From a bacterium (GTDB lineage: Bacteria; Bacillota; Bacilli; Lactobacillales; Streptococcaceae), in the NCBI GenBank assembly GCA_905221435.1, contig CAJNDD010000034.1:1-14742 (forward strand): a stretch of 14,742 nt of DNA. The letters run 5' to 3'. Shown piece after piece: positions 1-6,211 of this stretch (the first letter of the stretch is position 1; the number at the start of each line of letters is the position of its first letter). The notes beneath the pieces were generated by a model. That model was not told the DNA's origin. It saw nothing but the letters and a program-made list of their open reading frames with translations, and ran no database searches. A program made the translations under genes and the position numbers.

Positions 1-425
1 TATCACCAGTTTTAGATGGCTTTAACAGCGAAATTATTGCTTTTAATCTTTCTTGTTCACCTAATTTAGAACAAGTACAAACGATGTTAGAACAGGCATT
101 CACAGAGAAGCACTATGAGAATACGATTCTCCACAGTGACCAGGGCTGGCAATACCAACACGATTCTTATCATCAGTTTCTAGAGAGTAAGGGAATTCAA
201 GCATCTATGTCCCGCAAGGGCAACAGCCCAGACAATGGGATGATGGAGTCCTTCTTTGGCATTTTGAAATCCGAAATGTTTTACGGCTATGAGAAGACAT
301 TTAAATCACTTAATCAATTGGAACAAGCTATTGTGGACTACATTGATTACTACAACAACAAACGAATTAAAGTCAAACTAAAAGGACTTAGTCCTGTGCA
401 GTACAGAACTAAATCCTTTCAATAA
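1..425 (+). CDS. IS3-family transposase OrfB, C-terminal fragment (5' truncated by window edge)
   Basis: Reading frame open from base 3 (SPVLDGFNSEIIAFNLS...) to TAA at 423-425, so the ATG at 84 is internal and not the true start. This is the integrase catalytic (rve, DDE) domain: the second acidic residue is in HSDQGWQYQ and the final glutamate in DNGMMESFFGILKSE, followed by the C-terminal NNKRIKVKLKGLSPVQYR block typical of IS150-group OrfB. The first catalytic Asp lies upstream of the window. In this family OrfB is normally made as an OrfAB fusion by programmed -1 frameshifting, which cannot be seen here. The visible part has no frameshift or stop, so the copy may be intact. No clear terminator follows before rpsR, so transcription could run antisense into the ribosomal operon. 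Confidence 0.9.
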   Translation, partial: SPVLDGFNSEIIAFNLSCSPNLEQVQTMLEQAFTEKHYENTILHSDQGWQYQHDSYHQFLESKGIQASMSRKGNSPDNGMMESFFGILKSEMFYGYEKTFKSLNQLEQAIVDYIDYYNNKRIKVKLKGLSPVQYRTKSFQ

Positions 426-430
426 TTATT

Positions 431-455
431 TGTCCAACTTTTTGGGGTCAGTACA
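431..455. repeat. Right terminal inverted repeat of the IS (IRR)
   Basis: 25 bp running from TGTCCAACTT to the terminal CA at 455. Its reverse complement aligns without gaps to 14452-14476 with 5 mismatches, and both begin with TG as IS3-family ends do. This sets the element boundary. Confidence 0.8.
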
Positions 456-470
456 CTGGACCTCTTTTTT
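456..470 (-). terminator. Possible half of the rpsR terminator, split by the IS
   Basis: Between the IS end and the rpsR stop the plus strand reads CTGGACCTCTTTTTT, which looks like one arm of a hairpin with its T tract. On the rpsR transcript it reads as the 5' arm (AAAAAAGAGGTCCAG). The matching arm is missing, which is what an insertion into the hairpin loop would leave. This is inference; an uninterrupted relative is needed to confirm it. Confidence 0.3.
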
Positions 471-708
471 AATCTTCGTTTACGAAAGGCATCAAAGCCA
501 TTACACGTGCGCGCTTGATAGCTGTTGTTACTTTACGTTGGTTTTTAGCTGAAGTTCCAGTTACACGACGTGGAAGGATTTTCCCACGTTCTGAAACGAA
601 ACGGCTAAGAAGCTCAGTATCTTTGTAATCAACATATTCAATTTTGTTTGCTGCGATGTAATCAACTTTTTTACGGCGTTTGAATCCGCCACGACGTTGT
701 TGAGCCAT
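469..708 (-). CDS. rpsR: 30S ribosomal protein S18
   Basis: 79 aa, full length for bacterial S18. The basic N-terminus ([12 protein letters not shown]) and the core [20 protein letters not shown] are diagnostic. S18 binds 16S rRNA in the platform of the 30S subunit as a heterodimer with S6, which is encoded two genes upstream. The ATG at 706-708 has an AGGAG ribosome-binding site 7 nt upstream (716-720 on the plus strand). It is the last gene of rpsF-ssb-rpsR, 31 nt after ssb. The IS sits 13 bp past its stop codon, so normal 3' termination of this operon may be altered here. Confidence 0.97.
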   Translation of the reverse strand: MAQQRRGGFKRRKKVDYIAANKIEYVDYKDTELLSRFVSERGKILPRRVTGTSAKNQRKVTTAIKRARVMALMPFVNED

Positions 709-739
709 GTTTTTTCTCCTTTATAGTTTTAATTGTCCA

Positions 740-1210
740 TTAGAATGGTAAATCATCATCTGAAATATCCAAAGGATTGGTTGCTCCAAATGGATTTTCA
801 TCACGTGAAAAGTCTGGTACTGATTGCGTAGGTGCTGTATAACTAGCAGTTGGTGCAGAATAAGCTCCACCTGTATGTCCTTCACGCACGCTACGGCTTT
901 CCAACATTTGGAAATTGTCAGCCACGACTTCTGTTACGTAGACACGTTGTCCTTGCTGGTTATCGTAACTACGAGTCTGAATACGACCGGTAATCCCGAT
1001 AAGAGAGCCTTTTTTAGCCCAGTTAGCAAGATTTTCAGCCTGTTGGCGCCACATAACGACATTGATGAAATCAGCCTCACGTTCGCCATTTTGACTCTTG
1101 AATGTACGGTTTACTGCAAGAGTAAAAGTCGCAACTGCTACATTTGATGGGGTATAACGCAACTCAGCGTCACGTGTCATACGCCCTACAAGTACAACAT
1201 TGTTAATCAT
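740..1210 (-). CDS. ssb: Single-stranded DNA-binding protein (SsbA type)
   Basis: 156 aa. Residues 1 to about 105 form the OB fold ([20 protein letters not shown]..., [21 protein letters not shown]). A Gly/Ser/Thr/Pro-rich linker follows, then the conserved acidic tail DISDDDLPF that recruits replication and repair partners. The protein acts as a tetramer covering ssDNA at forks and in repair. Length and full tail point to the essential housekeeping SsbA rather than the shorter competence-induced SsbB of streptococci. ATG at 1208-1210 is preceded by AAGG, 11 nt after the rpsF stop. Its place between rpsF and rpsR is the usual Firmicute arrangement and ties SSB supply to ribosomal protein transcription. 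Confidence 0.96.
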   Translation of the reverse strand: MINNVVLVGRMTRDAELRYTPSNVAVATFTLAVNRTFKSQNGEREADFINVVMWRQQAENLANWAKKGSLIGITGRIQTRSYDNQQGQRVYVTEVVADNFQMLESRSVREGHTGGAYSAPTASYTAPTQSVPDFSRDENPFGATNPLDISDDDLPF

Positions 1211-1221
1211 AATTTACCTTC

Positions 1222-1512
1222 TTACGCGTCAAGTTTGACGATCATGTGACGAAGAATGTCAGCGTTGATTTTTGAAAGACGGTCAAACTCTTTAAGAGCT
1301 ACGTCGTCGTTAGCTTCAACGTTAACGATGTGGTAAAGTCCTTCGCGGAAATCTTGGATTTCGTATGCAAGACGACGTTTTTCCCATGATTTTGATTCAA
1401 CAACAGTTGCACCGTTGTCAGTCAAGATAGAGTCAAAACGTGCTACCAAAGCGTTTTTCGCTTCTTCTTCAATGTTTGGACGAATGATATAAAGAATTTC
1501 GTATTTAGCCAT
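1222..1512 (-). CDS. rpsF: 30S ribosomal protein S6
   Basis: 96 aa, the usual length for a Firmicute S6. It starts [21 protein letters not shown] and contains the conserved [20 protein letters not shown] strand and helix region. S6 pairs with S18 in the central domain of the 30S subunit. ATG at 1510-1512 has a strong AGGAGG site 9 nt upstream. First gene of rpsF-ssb-rpsR, with its own promoter (1587-1615) and a leader of about 68 nt that may be the autoregulatory target of the S6:S18 complex. Confidence 0.97.
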   Translation of the reverse strand: MAKYEILYIIRPNIEEEAKNALVARFDSILTDNGATVVESKSWEKRRLAYEIQDFREGLYHIVNVEANDDVALKEFDRLSKINADILRHMIVKLDA

Positions 1513-1530
1513 TGATATGTTCCTCCTTTT

Positions 1531-1580
1531 GGTCTAATGACCCCTAGTCTTTGCAAGGGGTAAGTGAGGTTTGCTCACAA
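1531..1580 (-). promoter_or_regulatory. Structured 5' leader of rpsF, candidate S6:S18-binding RNA
   Basis: Between the predicted start of transcription (about 1580) and the rpsF ribosome-binding site the transcript can form a GTGAG/CTCAC hairpin (1564-1578), then an ACCCCT/AGGGGT hairpin (1540-1561, 10-nt loop). An alternative GGTC/GACC pairing (1531-1542) overlaps the second stem. rpsF operons of many bacteria have a leader bound by S6:S18 for feedback control. Position and C-rich stem fit, but I did not match the published consensus base by base. Confidence 0.5.
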
Positions 1581-1586
1581 TAAACT

Positions 1587-1615
1587 ATTATACTAGAAAA
1601 ATTAATAGATAGCAA
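1587..1615 (-). promoter_or_regulatory. Promoter of rpsF-ssb-rpsR
   Basis: On the minus strand: -35 TTGCTA (1610-1615), exact 17-nt spacer, perfect -10 TATAAT (1587-1592). Expected transcription start near 1580. Confidence 0.8.
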
Positions 1616-1635
1616 GTAAAAAAGATAAAAGTGAA

Positions 1636-1663
1636 AAAAAGAAGATGAAATTATCTTCTTTTT
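1636..1663 (-). terminator. asnS terminator
   Basis: Hairpin with an 11-bp stem (AAAAAGAAGAT at 1636-1646, complement at 1653-1663) and a 6-nt loop, lying 6 bp past the asnS stop. On the asnS transcript the stem runs into a U-rich tract. Confidence 0.75.
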
Positions 1664-1669
1664 ACTAGT

Positions 1670-3013
1670 TTATGGTTTGATACGGTGTAACATACGTGGG
1701 AATGGAATAGCTTCACGGATGTGTTTTGTTCCAGCTGCGAAGGTTACCATACGCTCGATACCGATACCAAATCCTCCGTGTGGTACTGTACCGTATTTAC
1801 GAAGGTCAAGGTAGAATTCGTACTCTGTACGGTCCATACCAAGTTCTTCCATCTTAGCGACAAGAGCATCGTAGTCTTCCTCACGCATAGACCCACCGAT
1901 GATTTCTCCGTATCCTTCTGGAGCAAGCAAGTCTGCACAAAGCACGCGCTCTGGATTTCCAGGAACTGGTTTCATGTAGAAGGCCTTGATAGCTGCTGGG
2001 TAGTTCATGACAAAAGTTGGTACACCAAAGTGGTTTGAAATCCATGTTTCATGTGGTGAACCAAAGTCATCTCCATGCTCAAGATGCTCGTAGTCAGCAT
2101 CTTCATCGTTTTCATGCTCTTGCAAGAGGTCAATGGCTTGATCGTAAGTAATGCGTTTGAATGGCTCTGCAATGTAGCGTTTCAAGAGTTCTGTATCACG
2201 TTCCAAGGTTTCCAAGGCTTGAGGCGCACGGTCAAGAACACCCTGAAGAAGAGCTTTTACATAAGCTTCTTGCAAGTCAAGTGATTCATCGTGTGTCAAG
2301 TAGGAGTACTCTGCGTCCATCATCCAGAACTCAGTCAAGTGACGGCGCGTTTTTGATTTTTCAGCACGGAATACTGGACCAAAGTCAAAGACACGGCCAA
2401 GAGCCATAGCTCCTGCTTCTAGGTAAAGCTGACCTGATTGGCTCAAGTAGGCTGGTGTTCCAAAGTAGTCTGTTTCAAAGAGTTCAGTTGAATCTTCTGC
2501 CGCGTTTCCTGAAAGAATTGGGCTATCAAATTTTATGAAGCCGTTCTTGTCAAAAAACTCATAAGTTGCATAGATGATTGCGTTACGGATTTGCATCACC
2601 GCTACTTGCTTACGAGAACGGAGCCACAAGTGACGGTTGTCCATCAAGAAGTCTGTTCCATGTTCTTTTGGTGTGATTGGGTAGTCTTGAGATTCACCAA
2701 TAACTTCGATGTCTGTAATATCCAACTCATAGCCAAACTTAGAACGTTCGTCTTCTTTGACAATTCCTGTCACATAAACAGAAGTTTCTTGGCTCAATCG
2801 TTTGATGGTGTCAAATTTTTCAAGACCAACTTCTTCGCCGAATTTTTCAACAAAGTTTGGTTTGAAGGCAACGCCTTGGAAAAAGGCAGTTCCATCACGC
2901 AATTGCAAGAAGGCAATTTTCCCTTTTCCTGATTTGTTGGCAACCCAGGCTCCGATGGTCACTTCTTGACCAACGTAGTCTTTTACATCGATAATTGTTA
3001 CACGTTTTGTCAT
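1670..3013 (-). CDS. asnS: Asparaginyl-tRNA synthetase
   Basis: 447 aa, a full class IIb synthetase charging tRNA-Asn with asparagine. The N-terminal OB-fold anticodon-binding domain covers about residues 1-115 ([24 protein letters not shown]). Class II motif 1 lies near 157-167, motif 2 at about 211-236 ([20 protein letters not shown]) and motif 3 at 413-422 ([10 protein letters not shown]). ATG at 3011-3013 has an AGGAAG site. It has its own extended -10 promoter and terminator, and aspC ends just upstream with a terminator of its own, so it is probably a separate unit. The asnS-aspB-ypmB neighbourhood also occurs in Bacillus. I saw no T-box: the leader of about 45 nt is too short. Confidence 0.97.
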   Translation of the reverse strand: MTKRVTIIDVKDYVGQEVTIGAWVANKSGKGKIAFLQLRDGTAFFQGVAFKPNFVEKFGEEVGLEKFDTIKRLSQETSVYVTGIVKEDERSKFGYELDITDIEVIGESQDYPITPKEHGTDFLMDNRHLWLRSRKQVAVMQIRNAIIYATYEFFDKNGFIKFDSPILSGNAAEDSTELFETDYFGTPAYLSQSGQLYLEAGAMALGRVFDFGPVFRAEKSKTRRHLTEFWMMDAEYSYLTHDESLDLQEAYVKALLQGVLDRAPQALETLERDTELLKRYIAEPFKRITYDQAIDLLQEHENDEDADYEHLEHGDDFGSPHETWISNHFGVPTFVMNYPAAIKAFYMKPVPGNPERVLCADLLAPEGYGEIIGGSMREEDYDALVAKMEELGMDRTEYEFYLDLRKYGTVPHGGFGIGIERMVTFAAGTKHIREAIPFPRMLHRIKP

Positions 3014-3064
3014 AATCTATCTTCCTTTTTTCATTTAACTTGTCCAAAGACATCATTACCCACT

Positions 3065-3073
3065 ATTTTACCA
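3065..3073 (-). promoter_or_regulatory. asnS promoter, extended -10
   Basis: TGGTAAAAT on the minus strand: -10 TAAAAT at 3065-3070 with a TG extension. No good -35 at 17 nt. Predicted start is about 3057-3058. The same 12-mer core occurs at the tseB-like and murD promoters. Confidence 0.65.
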
Positions 3074-3107
3074 TAAATAGACTGCGATAGCTAGGTTCTA
3101 CTAGATA

Positions 3108-3123
3108 AAAATCTCGAGATTTT
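3108..3123. repeat. Perfect 16-bp palindrome between aspC and asnS
   Basis: AAAATCTCGAGATTTT is self-complementary with no loop. It lies just past the aspC terminator and about 35 bp upstream of the asnS -10. It could be an operator, a second part of the terminator region, or chance. Confidence 0.6.
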
Positions 3124-3129
3124 CGTTAC

Positions 3130-3157
3130 AAAAAATCTTCGCCAAGATGACGAAGAT
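3130..3157 (-). terminator. aspC terminator
   Basis: On the minus strand ATCTTCG, a 9-nt loop and CGAAGAT are followed by a run of T (plus-strand arms 3135-3141 and 3151-3157, A run to 3130). It begins 9 bp past the aspC stop. Confidence 0.8.
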
Positions 3158-3165
3158 CCTAAGTT

Positions 3166-4344
3166 TTATTCTTCCATAAACTGATGCAAACGGCGAATAG
3201 CTTCTTTTAATGTATCCAAGTCTGTGGCATAGCTGAGACGAACATTTTCTGGTGCTCCAAATCCAGCTCCTGTAATCAAGGCAAGGCCGACTTCTTCGAG
3301 AATAGCCGTTGTAAACTCTGTCACATCGGTATAACACTTCATCTCCATCGCTTTTTTAACATTTGGAAAGAGATAGAAGGCTCCTTGGGGCTTGACAACT
3401 TCAAATCCTGGTACTTGGCACAAGAGAGGGTAAATAGTATTCAAACGTTCTTCAAAGGCTTGGCGCATGGTTTCAACAGAGTCTTGCGGTCCAGTCAGCG
3501 CCTCAATCGTTGCATATTGAGATACTGCTGTCAGATTTGAAGTCGTTTGTCCTGTCAATTTGCTCATAGCAGCGATAATTTCAGGATTTCCCACAGCATA
3601 ACCTACCCGCCAACCAGTCATAGCATAGGCCTTAGATACACCGTTAATCACGATGGTTTGCTTGCGAATGGCTTCTGACAGACTAGAGATTGGAACAAAT
3701 TCATTCCCGTTATAAACCAAACGACCATAAATATCATCTGCTAGGATAAGGACATCATGCGCAACAGCCCAATTTCCGATAGCCATGAGTTCCTCACGAG
3801 AGTAAATCATACCGGTCGGATTCGATGGTGAATTGAGAACCAAGACCTTGGTCTTATCTGTTCGGGCTGCTTCTAGCTGCTCTACTGTTACTTTAAAGTG
3901 ATTGTCTTCCTTGGCCTGGACAAAGACTGGCACTCCTTCTGCCATTTTGACTTGATCTCCATAGCTGACCCAGTATGGTGTAGGAATGATGACCTCATCA
4001 CCTGGATTGACCACAGCCATAAAGAAGGTGTAGAGAGAGAACTTGGCACCAGTGGCAAAGGTAACCTCGTTGGCTGCTACAGAATACCCATAGTAGCGTT
4101 CAAAATAGATATTAACCGCAGCTTTTAACTCTGGTAGGCCTGAAGCAACTGTATAGAAGGAAGCTCGTCCATCTCGAATCGCTTCTATCGCTGCATCCTG
4201 AATGTTTTCAGGAGTATGAAAATCAGGCTGTCCCAAAGTTAAGAAAAGAACATCCTTTCCTTGAGCTTTTAATGCTTTGGCTCTTGCATCACTAGCTAGA
4301 GTGACGCTTTCTTCCATTTCTAGTACACGTTTGGATAGTTTCAT
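3166..4344 (-). CDS. aspC: Class I/II PLP aminotransferase, probable aspartate aminotransferase
   Basis: 392 aa, fold type I, subgroup Ib. Visible landmarks are NSPSNPTG (171-178), the DxxY pair in ADDIY (D203, Y206) and the Schiff-base lysine K238 in SKAYAMTGWRVG; the C-terminal arginine that grips the substrate carboxylate is in the NVRLSYA segment. It interconverts aspartate/2-oxoglutarate and oxaloacetate/glutamate in the cytoplasm, supplying aspartate for asparagine and pyrimidines. ATG at 4342-4344 has AGGAGG 5 nt upstream, partly overlapping the end of the tseB-like gene 9 nt away, so the two are cotranscribed. Substrate choice rests on family and neighbourhood; a broader amino acid range is possible. 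Confidence 0.9.
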   Translation of the reverse strand: MKLSKRVLEMEESVTLASDARAKALKAQGKDVLFLTLGQPDFHTPENIQDAAIEAIRDGRASFYTVASGLPELKAAVNIYFERYYGYSVAANEVTFATGAKFSLYTFFMAVVNPGDEVIIPTPYWVSYGDQVKMAEGVPVFVQAKEDNHFKVTVEQLEAARTDKTKVLVLNSPSNPTGMIYSREELMAIGNWAVAHDVLILADDIYGRLVYNGNEFVPISSLSEAIRKQTIVINGVSKAYAMTGWRVGYAVGNPEIIAAMSKLTGQTTSNLTAVSQYATIEALTGPQDSVETMRQAFEERLNTIYPLLCQVPGFEVVKPQGAFYLFPNVKKAMEMKCYTDVTEFTTAILEEVGLALITGAGFGAPENVRLSYATDLDTLKEAIRRLHQFMEE

Positions 4345-4353
4345 ATGTCCTCC

Positions 4354-4830
4354 TTATTGGATCACTGCTCCTGTTTCAAAGTCGACCAGATAGTACTGGT
4401 TTCCTGACTTAACTTCCCAAATCGGCTTATCCTTATAACGACCAAAGGTGACTTTGTCAATGTCGCTAGCTCCTTTTTCCCTCGAAATCGTCGCTGCCTT
4501 GTCTTGAGAAATCCCCTTATCAAGCTGATAAACATAAATCTTGTGGTCATTCTTTTCAATCAGTACGGCAATGGCCTCTTGCTTTTTATTATGCCCCAGA
4601 ACGCTGTAATAGCTTTCTAGTCCATTATAAAAATCAACCTGGTCTGTCTTTTCCAATTCTGCGTACTGCTTGGCCAGTTTTTCTCCTTCAACCCTAGCAT
4701 CTTGATAGGGTTTCATGCTGAGTGATATCAGATAAAGGAAGGAAGTGGTCATGACTAGTAGTACCAGAGAAATGCCGATTCCATATTGTATAAGTAGCTT
4801 GTTTTTTGCTTTTTTCTGTCTTAGTTTCAC
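4354..4830 (-). CDS. Membrane-anchored TseB/YpmB-like protein (DUF5590)
   Basis: 158 aa. A short basic cytoplasmic head (KLRQKKAKNK) is followed by one membrane helix (about 12-37) and an extracellular domain of about 120 residues with PepSY-like repeats (YYSVLGHNKKQEAIAVLIEK..., WEVKSGNQYYLVDFETGAVIQ). Length, topology and position before aspB/aspC and asnS match Bacillus YpmB, now TseB, which acts with a penicillin-binding protein in cell-wall elongation; that role is carried over from the family. The start is GTG at 4828-4830: an in-frame stop lies only 12 nt upstream, inside the -10, and the next Met is inside the membrane helix. No usable ribosome-binding site precedes the GTG, and the predicted transcription start is its first base. 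Confidence 0.82.
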   Translation of the reverse strand: MKLRQKKAKNKLLIQYGIGISLVLLVMTTSFLYLISLSMKPYQDARVEGEKLAKQYAELEKTDQVDFYNGLESYYSVLGHNKKQEAIAVLIEKNDHKIYVYQLDKGISQDKAATISREKGASDIDKVTFGRYKDKPIWEVKSGNQYYLVDFETGAVIQ

Positions 4831-4836
4831 TCGTCT

Positions 4837-4865
4837 ATTTTACCATCTCTCCTCCTTTATTACAA
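4837..4865 (-). promoter_or_regulatory. Promoter of tseB-like-aspC, predicted leaderless
   Basis: Minus strand: -35 TTGTAA (4860-4865), 17-nt spacer, extended -10 TGGTAAAAT (TAAAAT at 4837-4842). With -7 at 4837, +1 falls on 4830, the G of the GTG start. An AGGAGG in the spacer would not be in this transcript. Confidence 0.7.
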
Positions 4866-4913
4866 GTGAAGACAGGGACATCCTAAGATTCTTTTCCTAT
4901 AAAATATCAGTTC

Positions 4914-4942
4914 TTGTTTTTCTCTCTCATTATTGATAAAAT
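4914..4942 (+). promoter_or_regulatory. marR promoter, predicted leaderless
   Basis: Plus strand: -35 TTGTTT (4914-4919), 17-nt spacer, extended -10 TGATAAAAT (TAAAAT at 4937-4942). With -7 at 4942, +1 falls on 4949, the A of the marR ATG. No Shine-Dalgarno sequence is present. Confidence 0.72.
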
Positions 4943-4948
4943 AAGCTT

Positions 4949-5395
4949 ATGAAACAATATTTGAATGAGAAAATTTCCGATAATCAATTAGACTTAAAAA
5001 CGGCTATCGTCCTCAATAAAGCCATACGAACTTTTAAACCATATGAAGCTAAGGCTGCTAAAGAACACGGGCTAACACCCACCCAATTTTCAGTTTTGGA
5101 AACCCTCTATAGCAAGGGGGAACTACGCATTCAGAATTTGATTGAAAAAATGCTAGCCACTTCTGGAAATATGACTGTTGTCATTCGAAATATGGTTCGA
5201 GATGGATGGATTTCTAGAACTTGCGACCCCAAGGATCGTCGCTCCTTTTTCCTGAAATTAACACCTGCAGGACGCAGAAAAATCGAAGAGGTTCTTCCTG
5301 ACCATATCGATTCTATAGTAGAAGCACTCAACATCTTGGAAGACGGCGAAAAGGAAGAGTTAATCCGCATTTTAAAAAAATTTAAAAATTTGTGA
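4949..5395 (+). CDS. MarR-family transcriptional regulator
   Basis: 148 aa, typical MarR length. The winged helix-turn-helix spans about 43-110: HGLTPTQFSVLETLYSKGELRIQNL, recognition helix around SGNMTVVIRNMVRDGWI, wing DPKDRRSFFLKLTPAG. Flanking helices form the dimer interface. There is a single cysteine, C92, at the base of the wing, a possible redox sensor. It probably represses the flavin reductase gene 90 bp downstream and perhaps itself. ATG 4949 is the first possible start: an in-frame TAA lies inside the -10 at 4937 and the next Met is at residue 69. The promoter places +1 on this ATG. It is divergent from the tseB-like gene. The ligand is unknown. Confidence 0.9.
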   Translation: MKQYLNEKISDNQLDLKTAIVLNKAIRTFKPYEAKAAKEHGLTPTQFSVLETLYSKGELRIQNLIEKMLATSGNMTVVIRNMVRDGWISRTCDPKDRRSFFLKLTPAGRRKIEEVLPDHIDSIVEALNILEDGEKEELIRILKKFKNL

Positions 5396-5404
5396 GCAAA
5401 ATTA

Positions 5405-5433
5405 TTGCTAATTAGTATCATTTGTTGTAACAT
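5405..5433 (+). promoter_or_regulatory. Promoter of the FMN reductase gene with possible MarR site
   Basis: -35 TTGCTA (5405-5410), 17-nt spacer, -10 TAACAT (5428-5433). A small dyad TGTTGTAACA (5423-5432) covers the -10, and a looser 20-bp dyad (6 of 10 pairs) extends around it, as a repressor site might. The operator call is speculative. Confidence 0.5.
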
Positions 5434-5444
5434 AGATGGTGACA

Positions 5445-5460
5445 AAAGAGTTCGCTCTTT
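5445..5460 (+). promoter_or_regulatory. UUCG-capped hairpin in the reductase leader
   Basis: AAAGAG, TTCG, CTCTTT: a perfect 6-bp stem closed by a stable UUCG tetraloop, followed after 3 nt by five T. It lies between promoter and ribosome-binding site and could be an mRNA stabiliser or weak attenuator. Confidence 0.4.
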
Positions 5461-5485
5461 AAATTTTTACTAAAGGAGACACATC

Positions 5486-6034
5486 ATGTCTAAAAAAGTA
5501 CTATTTATCGTCGGTTCACTACGCCAAGGTTCTTTCAACCACCAAATGGCCCTCGAAGCTGAAAAAGCACTTGCTGGAAAAGCGGATGTCAGCTATCTTG
5601 ATTATTCAGCTGTTCCTCTCTTCAGCCAAGATTTGGAAGTTCCAACTCATCCAGCTGTAGCTGCTGCTCGCGAAGCAGTCCTTGCTGCGGATGCAATCTG
5701 GATTTTCTCTCCAGTCTACAACTTCTCTATCCCTGGAACTGTGAAAAACTTGCTTGACTGGCTCTCTCGTGCCCTTGACTTGACAGATACACGTGGTGCT
5801 TCAGCCCTCCAAGACAAGTTTGTTACTGTATCATCTGTAGCCAATGCCGGTCACGATCAACTCTTTGCTATTTACAAAGACCTCTTGCCATTTATCCGTA
5901 CACAAGTCGTTGGTGATTTTACAGCTGCTCGTGTCAATGACTCTGCTTGGGCTGACGGAAAATTGGTGATAGAAGAAGCAACTGCTTCATCACTTGCAAA
6001 GCAAGCTGACGACCTTCTCGCAGCCATCAATTAA
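5486..6034 (+). CDS. NADPH-dependent FMN reductase (flavodoxin-like fold)
   Basis: 182 aa with a flavodoxin-like fold. GSLRQGSFN (10-18) is the loop binding FMN phosphate, and SPVYNFSIPGTVKNLLDWLSR is the second flavin and dimer contact typical of the NADPH-dependent FMN reductase/azoreductase group. Such enzymes pass electrons from NAD(P)H via FMN to quinones, azo dyes or metals; the true substrate is unknown. It lies 90 bp downstream of a MarR regulator with its own promoter, which suggests induction by a quinone-like or oxidative compound. AGGAG lies 7 nt before the ATG. Cytoplasmic, no signal peptide. A hairpin terminator follows. Confidence 0.88.
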   Translation: MSKKVLFIVGSLRQGSFNHQMALEAEKALAGKADVSYLDYSAVPLFSQDLEVPTHPAVAAAREAVLAADAIWIFSPVYNFSIPGTVKNLLDWLSRALDLTDTRGASALQDKFVTVSSVANAGHDQLFAIYKDLLPFIRTQVVGDFTAARVNDSAWADGKLVIEEATASSLAKQADDLLAAIN

Positions 6035-6045
6035 ATGAATAATGA

Positions 6046-6089
6046 AAAACTCCTAGAAAGATGGATGTTCCAATCGTTCTGGGAGTTTT
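6046..6089 (+). terminator. Terminator of the FMN reductase gene
   Basis: 13-bp stem with one G-T pair (6046-6058 with 6077-6089), 18-nt loop, ending in TTTT. It starts 11 bp past the stop codon. Confidence 0.75.
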
Positions 6090-6157
6090 ACTGTATTTGG
6101 CTGTGAAGAAAAAGGCAATCAATTTACTAATCGATTCTTTAGTCTGACTTATATTTT

Positions 6158-6203
6158 AAAAGTTGACCAGATAAGTTCTCTGAAGCATATCTGGTCAACT
6201 TTT
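6158..6203 (-). terminator. pyrE terminator, symmetric
   Basis: Perfect 16-bp stem (AAAAGTTGACCAGATA at 6158-6173, complement at 6188-6203) around a 14-nt loop, 8 bp past the pyrE stop. A and T ends let it work in both directions, closing the convergent reductase and pyrFE units. Confidence 0.85.
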
Positions 6204-6211
6204 CCTATAAA

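Larger units (their letters stand above)
1..455 (+). mobile_element. IS3-family (IS861-like, IS150 group) element, right part only
   Basis: The 3' part of an insertion sequence, cut by the window start. It holds the C-terminal part of the OrfB DDE transposase and a terminal inverted repeat that ends in CA at 455. The right end pairs with the left end of a second copy starting at 14452 (20 of 25 positions match when inverted), which shows both are the same element type in the same orientation. The family follows from the OrfB motifs; IS861-like is recalled from protein similarity. The rpsR stop codon lies 13 bp beyond the end. The target-site duplication cannot be checked because the left end of this copy is outside the window. 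Confidence 0.88.

Noticed and set aside
84..425. ATG at 84 as the transposase start
   Set aside because: The frame is open to the window edge with conserved OrfB sequence upstream, so this Met is internal.
824..1147. 107-codon plus-strand open frame inside ssb
   Set aside because: It lies wholly antisense to a clear ssb, has no ribosome-binding site, and its product resembles no known family.
3014..3100. T-box leader for asnS
   Set aside because: The predicted leader of about 45 nt is far too short, and no specifier stem or antiterminator was seen.
3101..3337. 78-codon minus-strand open frame over the aspC 3' end, terminator and palindrome
   Set aside because: Out of frame with aspC and running through the aspC terminator; a frame shadow.
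4843..4859. AGGAGG before an ATG as the start of the tseB-like gene
   Set aside because: That ATG is out of frame with the gene and reads only three codons (ATG GTA AAA TAG); the sequence is better explained as promoter spacer and extended -10.
6090..6157. Gap between the two convergent terminators
   Set aside because: Short AT-rich spacer; no open frame, promoter or repeat could be supported.
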